The position numbers and the translations under genes are program-made. Positions 44,845 through 53,686 of a DNA stretch of 64,000 nt are shown here, piece by piece. Location: positions 806,001 to 870,000 of the forward strand of contig NZ_CP150276.1 in assembly GCF_037977235.1 (NCBI RefSeq), in the 5' to 3' direction. The stretch is from Paenibacillus sp. FSL K6-0276 (GTDB taxonomy: Bacteria; Bacillota; Bacilli; Paenibacillales; Paenibacillaceae). How positions within the stretch are numbered: position 1 is the first letter of the stretch; every line of letters begins with the position of its first letter. The notes below the pieces were generated by a model. That model was not told the origin of the DNA. It did not search any database and saw only the letters and a list, made by a program, of their open reading frames with translations.

Positions 44845-44888
44845 TGTTACCTTACAGTAACACTGTCCTAGGTTTGTAGGACTATAAT
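44845..44888 (+). promoter_or_regulatory. Promoter with two adjacent dyads before the three-repeat secreted protein
   Basis: TGTTAC-N6-GTAACA (44845-44862) is followed by GTCCTA-N6-TAGGAC (44865-44882), directly abutting a perfect -10 box TATAAT (44883-44888). The second dyad fills the spacer between a possible -35 (AACACT at 44860) and the -10, as in operators that control RNA polymerase access. Confidence 0.5.
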
Positions 44889-44935
44889 AAGACGGTAATC
44901 GACACCAACCTTAATAAACCATCGGAGGTAACACA

Positions 44936-46867
44936 ATGAAAATAAAAAAAACATTATCCGTTGCATTATGTGTAGCGGCTGTAGCATCCTTCTCATCCCA
45001 AGCAATGGCGAATCCAGTCGCAACACCAACAAGTTCAACAGTAGCAGCATCCACTAATCAAGTGGGACAAAAGTTTACACTAGCAGGTGTTCAAACGAAC
45101 GCAAATACAGTATTGATAGCAACAAGAACTGTTGATCTTGATTTGGATGGAGTGAAAGATACTCTATATCTCATCGGCGACAAAAATGAATCTACTGATT
45201 TCAGCAATATTAATCTCATCGTTGTAAATGGCAAAACAAACAAAGTGTTAAACGCCGGTATTAAAGACTTCGGTGGTTTGAATGCAAAAATTAGCTATGT
45301 GAATGATTTCAATAATGACCATGCACTTGATGTAATGATTACCGCGTACTCAGGTGGTAACAAAGGATCTACCAATGCTAGAATCGTAACCTTTAAGAAC
45401 GAAACACCTTCCATTATTCTGGGCGGAGACTTGAAGATCAAAGGTGAGCGTTCATTATTCCAAACATTAGAAGCGGTTGATGTGGAAAATGATGGTGTAA
45501 ATGAGCTGCTTGGAATCAGAACCATCTATGGCGATTCTAATGCCGAGGTAAAAGGCTATGAAAAAGTATGGTTCGCTTTCAAAGATGGCGAATTCAAAGT
45601 TAGCAAAACAGAAACTACCAAAGAAGACCCATTTAAGCAACCTGCACTTGGTGAACAGACTGTTGGACAACCTTTCGCATTGCAAGGTGTTAAGACAACA
45701 GATAAAACCGTTCTTATCAGAAAACAAGTTAATGATGTTAACAAAGACGGCGTTCAAGATAAAATCTATCTGTTCGGAGACAAAGCAGATGAGCTTGGTT
45801 ATGTAAGCAACATCAATCTAGTTGTTGTCGATGGCAAAACAAACACAGTGAAAGATTCAAACATCACCGGTTTCGATGGCTACAAACCGGAAATTCAATG
45901 GATCGGTGATTTCAACGGCGACAAAGCAAATGATGTAATGTTTACAGCATACTCCGGTGGTAACAATGGTACGACAGATGCGTACATAGTATCTTTCTCA
46001 GGCGATAAGGCACAATCACTTCTGAGTGAAAAGCCAGTTGTTGATGGTAAACCAGCATTTTTCGATACTTTAGAGCAATTAGATCCTAATAAAGATGGTT
46101 TATATGACCTGGTAGGTTCTAGAAAAATTCATGGCGACGCGACTTCTGTAGTTACAGGTGTGGAAAAAACAACTTTCTCATTCAAAGACGGTGCTTTCAA
46201 GGTTGTTAATAAAGAAACAATTAAAGCCGATAGCAAGCCAGTGACTACTACACCAACTCCTTCAACTACAACTACAACTGGTGAATACACCGTTGGCAAA
46301 CGCTTTGAGCTTAAGGGAATTCCAACAACAGCAAAAACAATTTTGCTGGCAAAACAAACAGTGGATGTAACTGGTAATGGCGTTGCAGATAACGTATTAC
46401 TGATCGGTAACAAGGATGCCGCAAATGGTGGTCTGGTTACGGATATCAACATCGTCGTTATCGAAGGTAAGACTAAAAAAGTGATTAACAGTAATATCAA
46501 AGACTTCACGGGTTACCAGCCAAAAATCAACTTCGTTGGAGATTTCAACGGAGATAAGTCCAAAGATGTCATGATTACTGTATACTCTGGCGGTAACAGC
46601 GGCAGCACTGATGCTTATGTAGTATCCTTCAAAGACAGTCGTGTTAAAGTTCTTCTTAACGAGTACGTGAAAGTGAATGGCAAGCGTTCGCTCTACAATA
46701 CAATGAAGGCTTCTGATGTAGATAAAAACGGAGTCTATGAGATTGTTGCAACAAAAACGATTCATGGTCAAGCTACTTCCGTAGTTAAAGGCGAAGAAAC
46801 TTCTGTTCTTACTTACAAAAATGGAGCATTTCAAGTTAAATCGACGACTGTGAAGAAATCTAAATAA
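44936..46867 (+). CDS. Secreted protein of three VCBS/FG-GAP-like repeats
   Basis: 643 residues. Signal peptide about 1-25 (ALCVAAVASFSSQAMA). Three repeats of roughly 190 residues follow (about 40-225, 237-425, 445-640). Each opens with VGQ[KP]F-L-GV and contains D-x-[DNT]-x-[DN]-G-V-x-D loops (DLDLDGVKD, DVNKDGVQD, DVTGNGVAD), then a second D-F-N-x-D block and a YSGGN-G motif. These loops look like calcium sites of a propeller. A Thr/Pro linker separates repeats two and three. It shares repeats with the 324-residue protein at 36559. Function unknown; probably wall-associated or secreted. CGGAGG precedes the ATG. Confidence 0.75.
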   Translation: MKIKKTLSVALCVAAVASFSSQAMANPVATPTSSTVAASTNQVGQKFTLAGVQTNANTVLIATRTVDLDLDGVKDTLYLIGDKNESTDFSNINLIVVNGKTNKVLNAGIKDFGGLNAKISYVNDFNNDHALDVMITAYSGGNKGSTNARIVTFKNETPSIILGGDLKIKGERSLFQTLEAVDVENDGVNELLGIRTIYGDSNAEVKGYEKVWFAFKDGEFKVSKTETTKEDPFKQPALGEQTVGQPFALQGVKTTDKTVLIRKQVNDVNKDGVQDKIYLFGDKADELGYVSNINLVVVDGKTNTVKDSNITGFDGYKPEIQWIGDFNGDKANDVMFTAYSGGNNGTTDAYIVSFSGDKAQSLLSEKPVVDGKPAFFDTLEQLDPNKDGLYDLVGSRKIHGDATSVVTGVEKTTFSFKDGAFKVVNKETIKADSKPVTTTPTPSTTTTTGEYTVGKRFELKGIPTTAKTILLAKQTVDVTGNGVADNVLLIGNKDAANGGLVTDINIVVIEGKTKKVINSNIKDFTGYQPKINFVGDFNGDKSKDVMITVYSGGNSGSTDAYVVSFKDSRVKVLLNEYVKVNGKRSLYNTMKASDVDKNGVYEIVATKTIHGQATSVVKGEETSVLTYKNGAFQVKSTTVKKSK

Positions 46868-46897
46868 TCTTATAGCAAAGCTAATACCTAACAGTGA

Positions 46898-46950
46898 GGG
46901 AGTCTCCTGGTAGCCATGAAAGTGGTTATCGGGGGGACTCCCTTTTGATT
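46898..46950 (+). terminator. Terminator after the three-repeat protein
   Basis: GGGAGTC at 46898 pairs with GACTCCC at 46936, with further pairing inside, then TTTTGATTTTT. Confidence 0.8.
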
Positions 46951-47122
46951 TTTGAGTCGGATTGACTTGTGCACTTGGTGAGAACGACTATAACTAAACT
47001 CTCCCTTGCTGAGCGTGGCCTGCTTCATCCATTATTTAACTAAGAGATCATTTGCAGCTTAGAACAAACCATCATCCAAAATATTTTGCAGCACCATAAA
47101 AGATTGGAGACGATGTTTATTA

Positions 47123-48028
47123 ATGAAAGACTTTGTAATTCGAAATCCGAAGGATGAAGATGCGGAGCAAATTGAAGGCATGGATTTTGTTCTAAAAATG
47201 CTATATCTGTATCATGGCGATCTGGATAAGCGAAATATGTTCTGCGCAGTGAGTGGCGACGGAGAGGTTCTGGCCGTTGCTCATCTGATGGAGCATGATA
47301 CCTTTCATGCGGTTGGGCATGACGAAGACCCAAGTTTTAAACGATATCTTAATTACGAAATCGTATTTGCGGAGAACGCCGAGGATGAAGACATCAAAGC
47401 TGCGCTGATCGAAGCATTGATCGGACGGTCTAGAGAAATTAAAGCACAATATCAAGACAAGCGTATTATCATGGCTCAATATATCGACACAGATAATCTC
47501 CAAGAGTTGAGCTTCTGTCTAGCACGCGGATTTACGATTTGCGATACGATTGTCGTGTTTAAATTTGACCTGAGTAGAGAGATTCCTGAGTATCCTTTAC
47601 CAGAAGGTGTTCTGGTGAAGCCAACTGCACTGAACAATAGTGAAGCTCAGGAACAATATCGTCAAGCTGAACTCGCTTCCTTTGACGGTGTGGCGTGGAG
47701 TCTAAACCATTTGGGATGGATGCAGGGATCGCCCGAAATCGTTAATTTCTGCGCGTTTCATGGCGATCAATTGATCGGCAACACCTCAACCTGGAGAATC
47801 ACCGACGAGAGAAGTGCAACGGAGAATGTATTCGTCATTCCTGAATGGCAGAAAAAAGGTGCCGCTCGTAACATCATCTGCACCGCACTGGATTATCTAA
47901 AAAAGCAGGGAAAAACAACCGCCACATTGGGCACGCATGGAGACAATAAGAAGGCCATTCGTCTATATACTCAGATTGGTTATGAGTTGTACGGTTTCAG
48001 ATTTACCGTTTGCTATGAAATCCATTAA
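47123..48028 (+). CDS. GNAT family N-acetyltransferase with two GNAT halves
   Basis: 301 residues. An N-terminal half looks like a degenerate GNAT fold (about 1-145). The C-terminal half has the acetyl-CoA-binding pattern VIPEWQKKGAARNIICTALD (RxxGxA/G-like, here KKGAAR) and LGTHGDNKKAIRLYTQIGYE, the usual N-x-x-A-x-x-L-Y-x-x-x-G-F end motif. It transfers an acetyl group to an unknown acceptor. Monocistronic, with a terminator downstream at 48066. Ribosome-binding site GGAG precedes the ATG by about 15 bases, which is rather far. Confidence 0.85.
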   Translation: MKDFVIRNPKDEDAEQIEGMDFVLKMLYLYHGDLDKRNMFCAVSGDGEVLAVAHLMEHDTFHAVGHDEDPSFKRYLNYEIVFAENAEDEDIKAALIEALIGRSREIKAQYQDKRIIMAQYIDTDNLQELSFCLARGFTICDTIVVFKFDLSREIPEYPLPEGVLVKPTALNNSEAQEQYRQAELASFDGVAWSLNHLGWMQGSPEIVNFCAFHGDQLIGNTSTWRITDERSATENVFVIPEWQKKGAARNIICTALDYLKKQGKTTATLGTHGDNKKAIRLYTQIGYELYGFRFTVCYEIH

Positions 48029-48065
48029 ACAGATTACTAGATTATCAGCGAATGCTCGCTACTAT

Positions 48066-48094
48066 GCTCTGTAGAGTTTCTACAGAGCTTTTTA
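48066..48094 (+). terminator. Terminator after the GNAT gene
   Basis: GCTCTGTAGA pairs perfectly with TCTACAGAGC around a 3-base loop, followed by TTTTTATT. Confidence 0.9.
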
Positions 48095-48183
48095 TTATTG
48101 TTATAGTTCATTTCAATATTTTACCGCCTATGCTACTATAGCTACGATTGAAAAGGAATAATTTAGAATAGTAGGAGGGTTTT

Positions 48184-48570
48184 ATGGAAATCGGTGCGAT
48201 CACTTTTTTTGTAAAAGACATGGAAAAGATGGTTACATTCTATCGGGACGTCATGAATATGGCTATAGAATGGGATGGTGGCGTATTTACCGGGGTCCAG
48301 CTAAAGAGTGGTGTGTTTTTTAATTTGTGTCAGCGGGATGCGCTTAGTATTTCAGGGCTAGATTATCCTAATGGGTTAAATGGGACGATGGAAGTCTCAT
48401 TTGGCGTTCCCTCACCTGAAGATGTCGACAAGGAATTTGAGCGTCTGGTGAAGGCAGGTGCAACTCTTATAAAAGAACCTATTTCGCAGCCCTATGGGTT
48501 GCGTGAATCTATTGTGGCTGATCCAGAAGGGAATTTGATTGAGATCGTAGCGGGTATTCCACAAAAATAA
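48184..48570 (+). CDS. VOC/glyoxalase-fold protein
   Basis: 128 residues with the paired beta-alpha-beta-beta-beta modules of the vicinal-oxygen-chelate fold: FVKDMEKMVTFYRDVMNMAI at the start and ESIVADPEGNLIEIV at the end, the latter with the metal-ligand Glu typical of glyoxalase/bleomycin-resistance proteins. It is a cytoplasmic enzyme or binding protein with unknown ligand. A strong AGGAGGG precedes the ATG. The phosphotransferase gene follows after 37 bases and may be co-transcribed. Confidence 0.87.
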   Translation: MEIGAITFFVKDMEKMVTFYRDVMNMAIEWDGGVFTGVQLKSGVFFNLCQRDALSISGLDYPNGLNGTMEVSFGVPSPEDVDKEFERLVKAGATLIKEPISQPYGLRESIVADPEGNLIEIVAGIPQK

Positions 48571-48607
48571 TAGGGTATATACAATCACCCGAAAGGAAGA
48601 ACTACTC

Positions 48608-49480
48608 ATGAGAACCCCAATAAGTATCGTAAAATGGCTGGAACACCATGAAATCATGGACGAGCTACTCCATCATGAAGACAGCTTAACCACGCATCCG
48701 ATGGATCATGGCTTTGAAGCTGAGGTTCTAAAGATCGGTTTAGATCAGGAGAGCTATGTCTTAAAAACGTGGAGTAAGAGCTCCAAACCGGATGTTCAGT
48801 TCCAATATCGATTATTGGATGTCCTGTCTGAACGAGGGGTAGCCGTCTCTAAACCAGTGGGGTGGGGGATCAACCCGGACGGGAATAAGGTATTGTTAAC
48901 AAGCTTTGACGGAACGCCAATTCATAAAGTGAATGATATGACAATGAAGAAGCTCGCGAGCATTTTAGCCAGAATTCATCAAATAGATTTTGTTGAGCTT
49001 GAACATATACAAATACCTAAGTACGATTTCATCGATTACTTTTTTCCAGAAGCAAGAGAGCACGCAGACCTTAATCAAGCATTGATTTCTCTAGTGGAGC
49101 AAACGCCAATGAAGCAAGAATGTATCATTCATGGGGATTTCCACATAGGAAATATAGTAGAGGAAAAAGAGCGATTTACCGTCATTGATTGGACGAACGG
49201 ACAGTTGGGAGATCCTAGATATGATTTTTCATGGTCACTCATTCTACTGAAAATTCACATCTCCGAGCGTTATGCTGATGTGTTCCGTTCCGCTTATTTA
49301 TTGGAGCATTTTATGGAGCAGGAAGAGCTTGAGGTCTTTGAAGCATGGGCTTGTCTTAGATGGATCCTGCTGAATAGACGAGGCAGTACACCTAAAGGGC
49401 CTAATGTAACGAAGAGGGTAAAGAGTTTAATTGGAAGTAATAGATTCCTGAAAGATTTGGATTTCCTAGGGTTTGAATGA
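48608..49480 (+). CDS. Aminoglycoside phosphotransferase (APH) family kinase
   Basis: 290 residues. The APH/choline-kinase catalytic motif is CIIHGDFHIGNIV (catalytic Asp) with the metal-binding VIDWTNGQLGDPRYDFSW downstream. It phosphorylates a small hydroxylated molecule, possibly an antibiotic, but the substrate cannot be told from sequence. Ribosome-binding site AAAGGAAG. The neighbouring VOC and GNAT genes belong to families often involved in resistance or detoxification. Confidence 0.87.
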   Translation: MRTPISIVKWLEHHEIMDELLHHEDSLTTHPMDHGFEAEVLKIGLDQESYVLKTWSKSSKPDVQFQYRLLDVLSERGVAVSKPVGWGINPDGNKVLLTSFDGTPIHKVNDMTMKKLASILARIHQIDFVELEHIQIPKYDFIDYFFPEAREHADLNQALISLVEQTPMKQECIIHGDFHIGNIVEEKERFTVIDWTNGQLGDPRYDFSWSLILLKIHISERYADVFRSAYLLEHFMEQEELEVFEAWACLRWILLNRRGSTPKGPNVTKRVKSLIGSNRFLKDLDFLGFE

Positions 49481-49507
49481 TCTTCATCTCAAAAAGAATT
49501 ACAATAC

Positions 49508-49543
49508 AGACCGCAACCCTTTGCGAGGGAGGCGGTCTATTTA
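49508..49543 (+). terminator. Terminator after the phosphotransferase gene
   Basis: AGACCGC at 49508-49514 pairs with GCGGTCT at 49532-49538, plus an inner CCCTTTGCGAGGG stem. Confidence 0.7.
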
Positions 49544-49671
49544 CGTTTGTTCGCTGCGAGATTTCAACACATCGGACGTTCATTTGATTTTCAGTTTGGG
49601 TGTTTATAATGCTTTTAATGAATCGGGGGATGTGCTTGTATAGGACTTCGACTGTGTAAAGGAGGTTTTCC

Positions 49672-51200
49672 ATGGTAAGGGCAATTCAGAAAACCTTGTA
49701 TCTCATACTTGCATGCTTCATAGGGCTGTTTATCGCTTCCTCCTTTTTTATCCAGGCGAAATATAATTATTTCGTATATGGGGACACACCCGTTTTGGAG
49801 AAGCAATAGCTCGGCCTTTTTATTTTAGGGATTGCTGTGGTGCTCGTATTAAGCGTTATTTTGTATAAAATGTGCCTGAAGCTTAATCAGTATAGTTGGA
49901 AAATCGCCATCCGGCCACATTGCTATGTTCTTTTTCCATTCAGCTCGCGATCATCTTCCTGTTTCCCCGCTTGCCGACGGATGATTCGCAGACCGTGCTT
50001 TCATTGGCACTCGATATGCTGTACCGGAATGATTATTCATCTTTTGACACGAGCGGTTATCTGCATATGATTCCGTTTAATTTCTCGATTGTTGTGTAAT
50101 TAAAGACGTTGCTACAGTTATTTCCGGATTATTATCTGGTGATCAAAATATTCAATATTCTATTTACACTCTTAACCTCGTTAATGATTTACCTGCTGTA
50201 TAAAGAGCTCAATGATAAGTCTAAGGATCATGATTATGGCATTCTTGTGTTTGCCGCAACCTATATTCCTTCGCTGTTCATGAGTAATTTAATCTATAAC
50301 GATGTGATAGCCACCGCCTTCCTGACAAGTGCCTTATATTTTGCCGTGAAATTTATAAAAAGAAGGTCCATGAAGGATATTCTCTTCGCAGCTACCTTAC
50401 TGGCAGTTGGTAACTATTTCCGAAGCATTGGTATTATTTTTCTGATTACTATGGTATTCAGTCTTTTGTTCAACATACGTGCGATCGGGGTGAAAAAGGC
50501 TCTAAGCGCTTTGTTTATCACAGCTTTATTGTTTAATGTTCCCGGCTGGACGCAAAATGCTGTGCTGCAGTCGACGAATGTCGTAGATGAACCGATTAAT
50601 ACAAATTCCGCACGTGTTTATATGTGGCTGAATATGGGGGTCAATCTGGAGACGTTTGGTTTCTGGGATAACTGGCAGAGCTATACGATCGCAGAAAGTA
50701 CGAAGCTATTTAAAGTGGAAATCAGCAATAAACTCTCCGAGGCGAGCCTAAGTGACTTAGTGAAGATGTATTATAAAAAGATCGTTTGGACCTGGACGGA
50801 AGGAACATACCAGATGGAACGATATGTGCTTGGGAATGACGGATCATCTAGTAACGGTGGAAGAATGGGTTTTGTCATGGACCGTTATAGCTACACTAAC
50901 ACTGCTACGGATTTATTTAAGGCGGATTCGAGTTACCGAAGCGGGCTGCTGTGGTTGCTGTATGTTCTGAATTTCCTGATGTATGTTTGTATACTCATCC
51001 GCTTAATTGGTGGAATAAGAGCCAAAAGATATGAGGAGACCTCTTTGATTCTTGTGGTGCTAGGCTTTATCGGATTCTATCTTTTGTGGGAGATTAAGTC
51101 CCGGTATATTTATCCGGTGTATCCGCTGCTGATCGTGTTATCCTACATGGGATTTAAAGATGTATATGATTATATGTTAAAAAGATATTTTCCACGTTGA
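49672..51200 (+). pseudogene. Membrane glycosyltransferase (GT39/ArnT-like) with three disabling lesions
   Basis: The gene starts well (AAAGGAGG, then MVRAIQKTLYLILACFIGLF). It is broken by an in-frame TAG at 49807, a frameshift near 49905-49930 (frame passes from WKIAIR to LLCSFSIQLAIIFLF) and an in-frame TAA at 50098 just before the open part that ends at 51200. The remaining 363 residues (50109-51200) carry about eight membrane helices (YGILVFAATYIPSLFM, IIFLITMVFSLLF, WEIKSRYIYPVYPLLIVLS). The design is that of polytopic glycosyltransferases using lipid-linked sugars. The conserved R-Y-x-Y-P-x-x-P motif is intact. The full protein cannot be made without read-through. Confidence 0.8.
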
Positions 51201-51231
51201 CCATTTTTGCTCGGAAAGAGGTGGTTCAAAG

Positions 51232-51477
51232 ATGCGGACCAAGCGATTTCTTGCTTTGATTATAGCAGTGCTTAGCTGTTCCATGGTGCTAGTCTCCTGT
51301 GAGGCCATTACCGCACAGAAGATATCGAGTACCGACTCTGGGTCAAGGGCGAACGGGGGACAGGGGTTTACCGATGGCAGGGCCAAAGATGGAGGTGGCT
51401 CTCCCGGCATGAATGGAGGGACAAGAAGAAATGGCAGCCAAGGTACGGATGGCGGCAGCGGGCAAAGCGGACGGTAG
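51232..51477 (+). CDS. Small Gly/Ser-rich lipoprotein
   Basis: 81 residues. The N-terminal signal ALIIAVLSCSMVLVSC ends in a lipobox-like LVSC; after the cysteine comes a hydrophilic, Gly-rich tail (SRANGGQGFTDGRAKDGGGS). No known domain. GAAAGAGGTGG precedes the ATG. It lies 31 bases after the broken glycosyltransferase gene and may once have been its operon partner. It could also be the N-terminus of a protein truncated by the IS element that follows. Confidence 0.6.
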   Translation: MRTKRFLALIIAVLSCSMVLVSCEAITAQKISSTDSGSRANGGQGFTDGRAKDGGGSPGMNGGTRRNGSQGTDGGSGQSGR

Positions 51478-51539
51478 TGAAAAAATTTCATGAACTTGTC
51501 CCAAGCCTAATAAGATTAAGTGTGATAGGATAAGATTAC

Positions 51540-52725
51540 ATGTGAACTACACACCACCTAAGAGGTGGGTGCTTCTTGGTCAATAGAGCTACCGCTCCAA
51601 GTTACCCCAAGCTTGCAGGCTAGTTCCTAACCCGATCATTGCCATTTTACATGACTAATTTTAGAAGGTTTAGAGCTGCAATCCTGTCTCTGTCGTGCTC
51701 AGTATGACATTCAGGACAAGTCCATTCCCGTACAGCCAGGTTTTTCACTTCTGCATTCTTGTAGCCGCAGCAAGAACAAATTTGGCTGCTTGCATAATGT
51801 TTGGGCGCAATGATCAATGTTCTGCCGTACCATTCCGATTTATAGGTAACCATTTCTCTGAACAGACTCCAAGAGACTTCGGATAAGGCTTTCGCTAACT
51901 TGTGGTTCTGCATCATGTTCTTTACACGCAGGTCCTCCAGAACGATTACTTGGTTATCGCTTATCATTCGGGTGGACATTTTGTGCAAGAAATCTTTACG
52001 TTGATTCGCTATCTTTTCATGGAGCTTGGCCACCTGGAGTCGTACTTTAGACCGGTTATGACTCCCTTTTTTCTTACGTGACAAGTCCCGTTGTAATTTG
52101 GCCAAGCGTTTTTCGGATTTGCGAAATTGTTTTGGATAGGGTGCAGGATTTGATTCGCCCTGTGAATGGACGGTGGATCTTGATGCGTATTCTTGTCTTA
52201 AGCTTTGGAATTTTCATCCTTCCATCTTGAATCGTGATCGTTCCGTTTTGATTGTTTGTTGTGAAGCTGTAGTGGTTCGTTTTTTTGCTTTTGAAGTGGG
52301 GGAATCCGACATTCTTATTCCGAAAGAATTGGTTGTACGCATTCTCCAATTGGAGCTGGGCATTGGCTAAGGCAAGGCTGTCTACTGTTTTAAGCCACGG
52401 AAAGGCTTTCTTATATACAGCAGGTGTATTTTTCAGCATTTTTCCTGTTTGTTTATAGTGCCCGATCTTATCTGCAAGCATCTTATTGTAGATGAAGCGA
52501 ACACAGCCGAATACGTTAGCAAAATAGTGTTGTTGTTCAAGCGTGGGGTATATCCGGTACTTGTACGCTTTAAGGATGAGCAAGTCGCGCCACTCCTTTC
52601 CATACATTAACAGGAGTATTATAGCACAAGTGTTCGTATATAAGGAATTTCTTAGATGAGAAAGACTGTAGCCATTCATTCCACCACTTTAGAAGTGAGG
52701 GAATTCTGACTACTGGTGGTTAAAT
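51540..52725 (-). mobile_element. IS200/IS605-family element carrying only a broken tnpB
   Basis: A hairpin-forming right end (CACCACCTAAGAGGTGGGTG near 51550-51573), the tnpB remnant, and a hairpin-forming left end (CCACCACTTTAGAAGTGAGG near 52680-52700) mark the element. No inverted terminal repeats are present, as usual for this family. No tnpA is encoded. Exact boundaries are estimates. The guide (omega) RNA would lie at the 51540-51700 side on the minus strand. Confidence 0.7.
51647..52583 (-). pseudogene. tnpB: TnpB (IS605 OrfB) with internal deletion and frameshift
   Basis: The N-terminal part begins (TTG at 52583, after GGAAAGGAG) with LILKAYKYRIYPTLEQQHYF and runs to RIKSCTLSK. The second part resumes in another frame at [20 protein letters not shown]. 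Roughly 50 residues are missing in between, including the RuvC-I region with its catalytic Asp (usually GIDLGLK). The second part retains the RuvC-II Glu in VIVLEDLRV, the zinc motif CSCCGYKN...CPEC and the RuvC-III Asp in [10 protein letters not shown]. It cannot cut DNA. Confidence 0.88.
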
Positions 52726-52761
52726 TCCCCATGGGGGTAAGAAAAGAGAAAAGGGAGCATC

Positions 52762-53523
52762 ATGAGAATCATTATTTCGCCTGCCAAGAAGATGAAGAGG
52801 GACACGGATTTTTTGGATTGCCGCCAGATGCCGCAATTCATAAGCGAGTCGCAGACTCTTCTGGCCTTATTACAAAAGTTGAATTATGAAGAAGCCAAAT
52901 CGCTATGGAAATGCAATGATGCCATCGCCACGCTGAATGTGGAGCGGATTCGGGATATGGATGTAACACAGAATCTTACACCGGCTATCTTTTCCTATGA
53001 GGGTATCCAGTACCAGTACATGGCACCTGGGGTACTTCAAATGGAGGAGCTAGAATATCTTCAGCAGCATTTACGGATATTGTCCGGGTTCTATGGAATC
53101 GCTCGGCCCTTTGACGGCGTTGTTCCGTACAGACTGGAGATGCAGGCAAAGCTTAGCGGACCTGGTTTCAATTCTATCTACGAATTCTGGAACAGGAAGC
53201 TGGCGGATCAGCTATTTTCGGAGACTGATATCATTCTGAATCTGGCCTCCAAGGAATACAGCAAGTGCATCTCTCCGTATGTTGGTGGAAACGTTCGAAT
53301 GATTAGCTGTGTATTCGGGCAGGAAATCGGCGGTAAGATAGTTGAGAGAGCGACTCTGGTCAAAATGGCCAGAGGTGAAATGGTACGCTTCATGGCCGAG
53401 CGGCAAATCACCTGTGTGGAAGATATCAAAGGGTTCGACGGGTTTGATTTCTGCTTTGCTGATGAGCTGTCGGATGAGAATACGTATGTGTTTATACAAA
53501 GACGGAATGAACAGAGTAAGTAG
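52762..53523 (+). CDS. yaaA: Peroxide stress protein YaaA (UPF0246)
   Basis: 253 residues. The start MRIIISPAKKMKRDTDFLD, the block LSGFYGIARPFDGVVPYRLEM and the end FDGFDFCFADELSDENTYVF match the YaaA family. In E. coli YaaA lowers intracellular iron during hydrogen peroxide stress and limits DNA damage; the protein binds DNA. Cytoplasmic. A ribosome-binding site (AAGGGAG) precedes the ATG. It is not in an operon: the IS605 element lies just before it and a terminator directly after. Confidence 0.93.
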   Translation: MRIIISPAKKMKRDTDFLDCRQMPQFISESQTLLALLQKLNYEEAKSLWKCNDAIATLNVERIRDMDVTQNLTPAIFSYEGIQYQYMAPGVLQMEELEYLQQHLRILSGFYGIARPFDGVVPYRLEMQAKLSGPGFNSIYEFWNRKLADQLFSETDIILNLASKEYSKCISPYVGGNVRMISCVFGQEIGGKIVERATLVKMARGEMVRFMAERQITCVEDIKGFDGFDFCFADELSDENTYVFIQRRNEQSK

Positions 53524-53527
53524 TACT

Positions 53528-53580
53528 AAAGGTAATCCTGAAGTCGGTTGAACAACCAGCTTCAGGGTTACCTTTATTTT
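53528..53580 (+). terminator. Terminator after yaaA
   Basis: AAAGGTAATCCTGAAG pairs with CTTCAGGGTTACCTTT (one mismatch), with an additional CGGTTG/CAACC top. Ends in ATTTTTTGG. Confidence 0.88.
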
Positions 53581-53686
53581 TTGGTCAACGAAACTAGATG
53601 TAAAATTCTAGAATTATAAAGGGAATGGATTGCGTTATAGAGAATAAAGTTTGGATGGAATAAGAACAGGTGAAAGAGGAGGACTT

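Noticed and set aside
51540..52583. TnpB remnant as a nuclease-dead RNA-guided repressor (TldR-like)
   Set aside because: TldR proteins are intact, continuous frames. Here a frameshift and internal deletion split the protein, so decay is the simpler reading.
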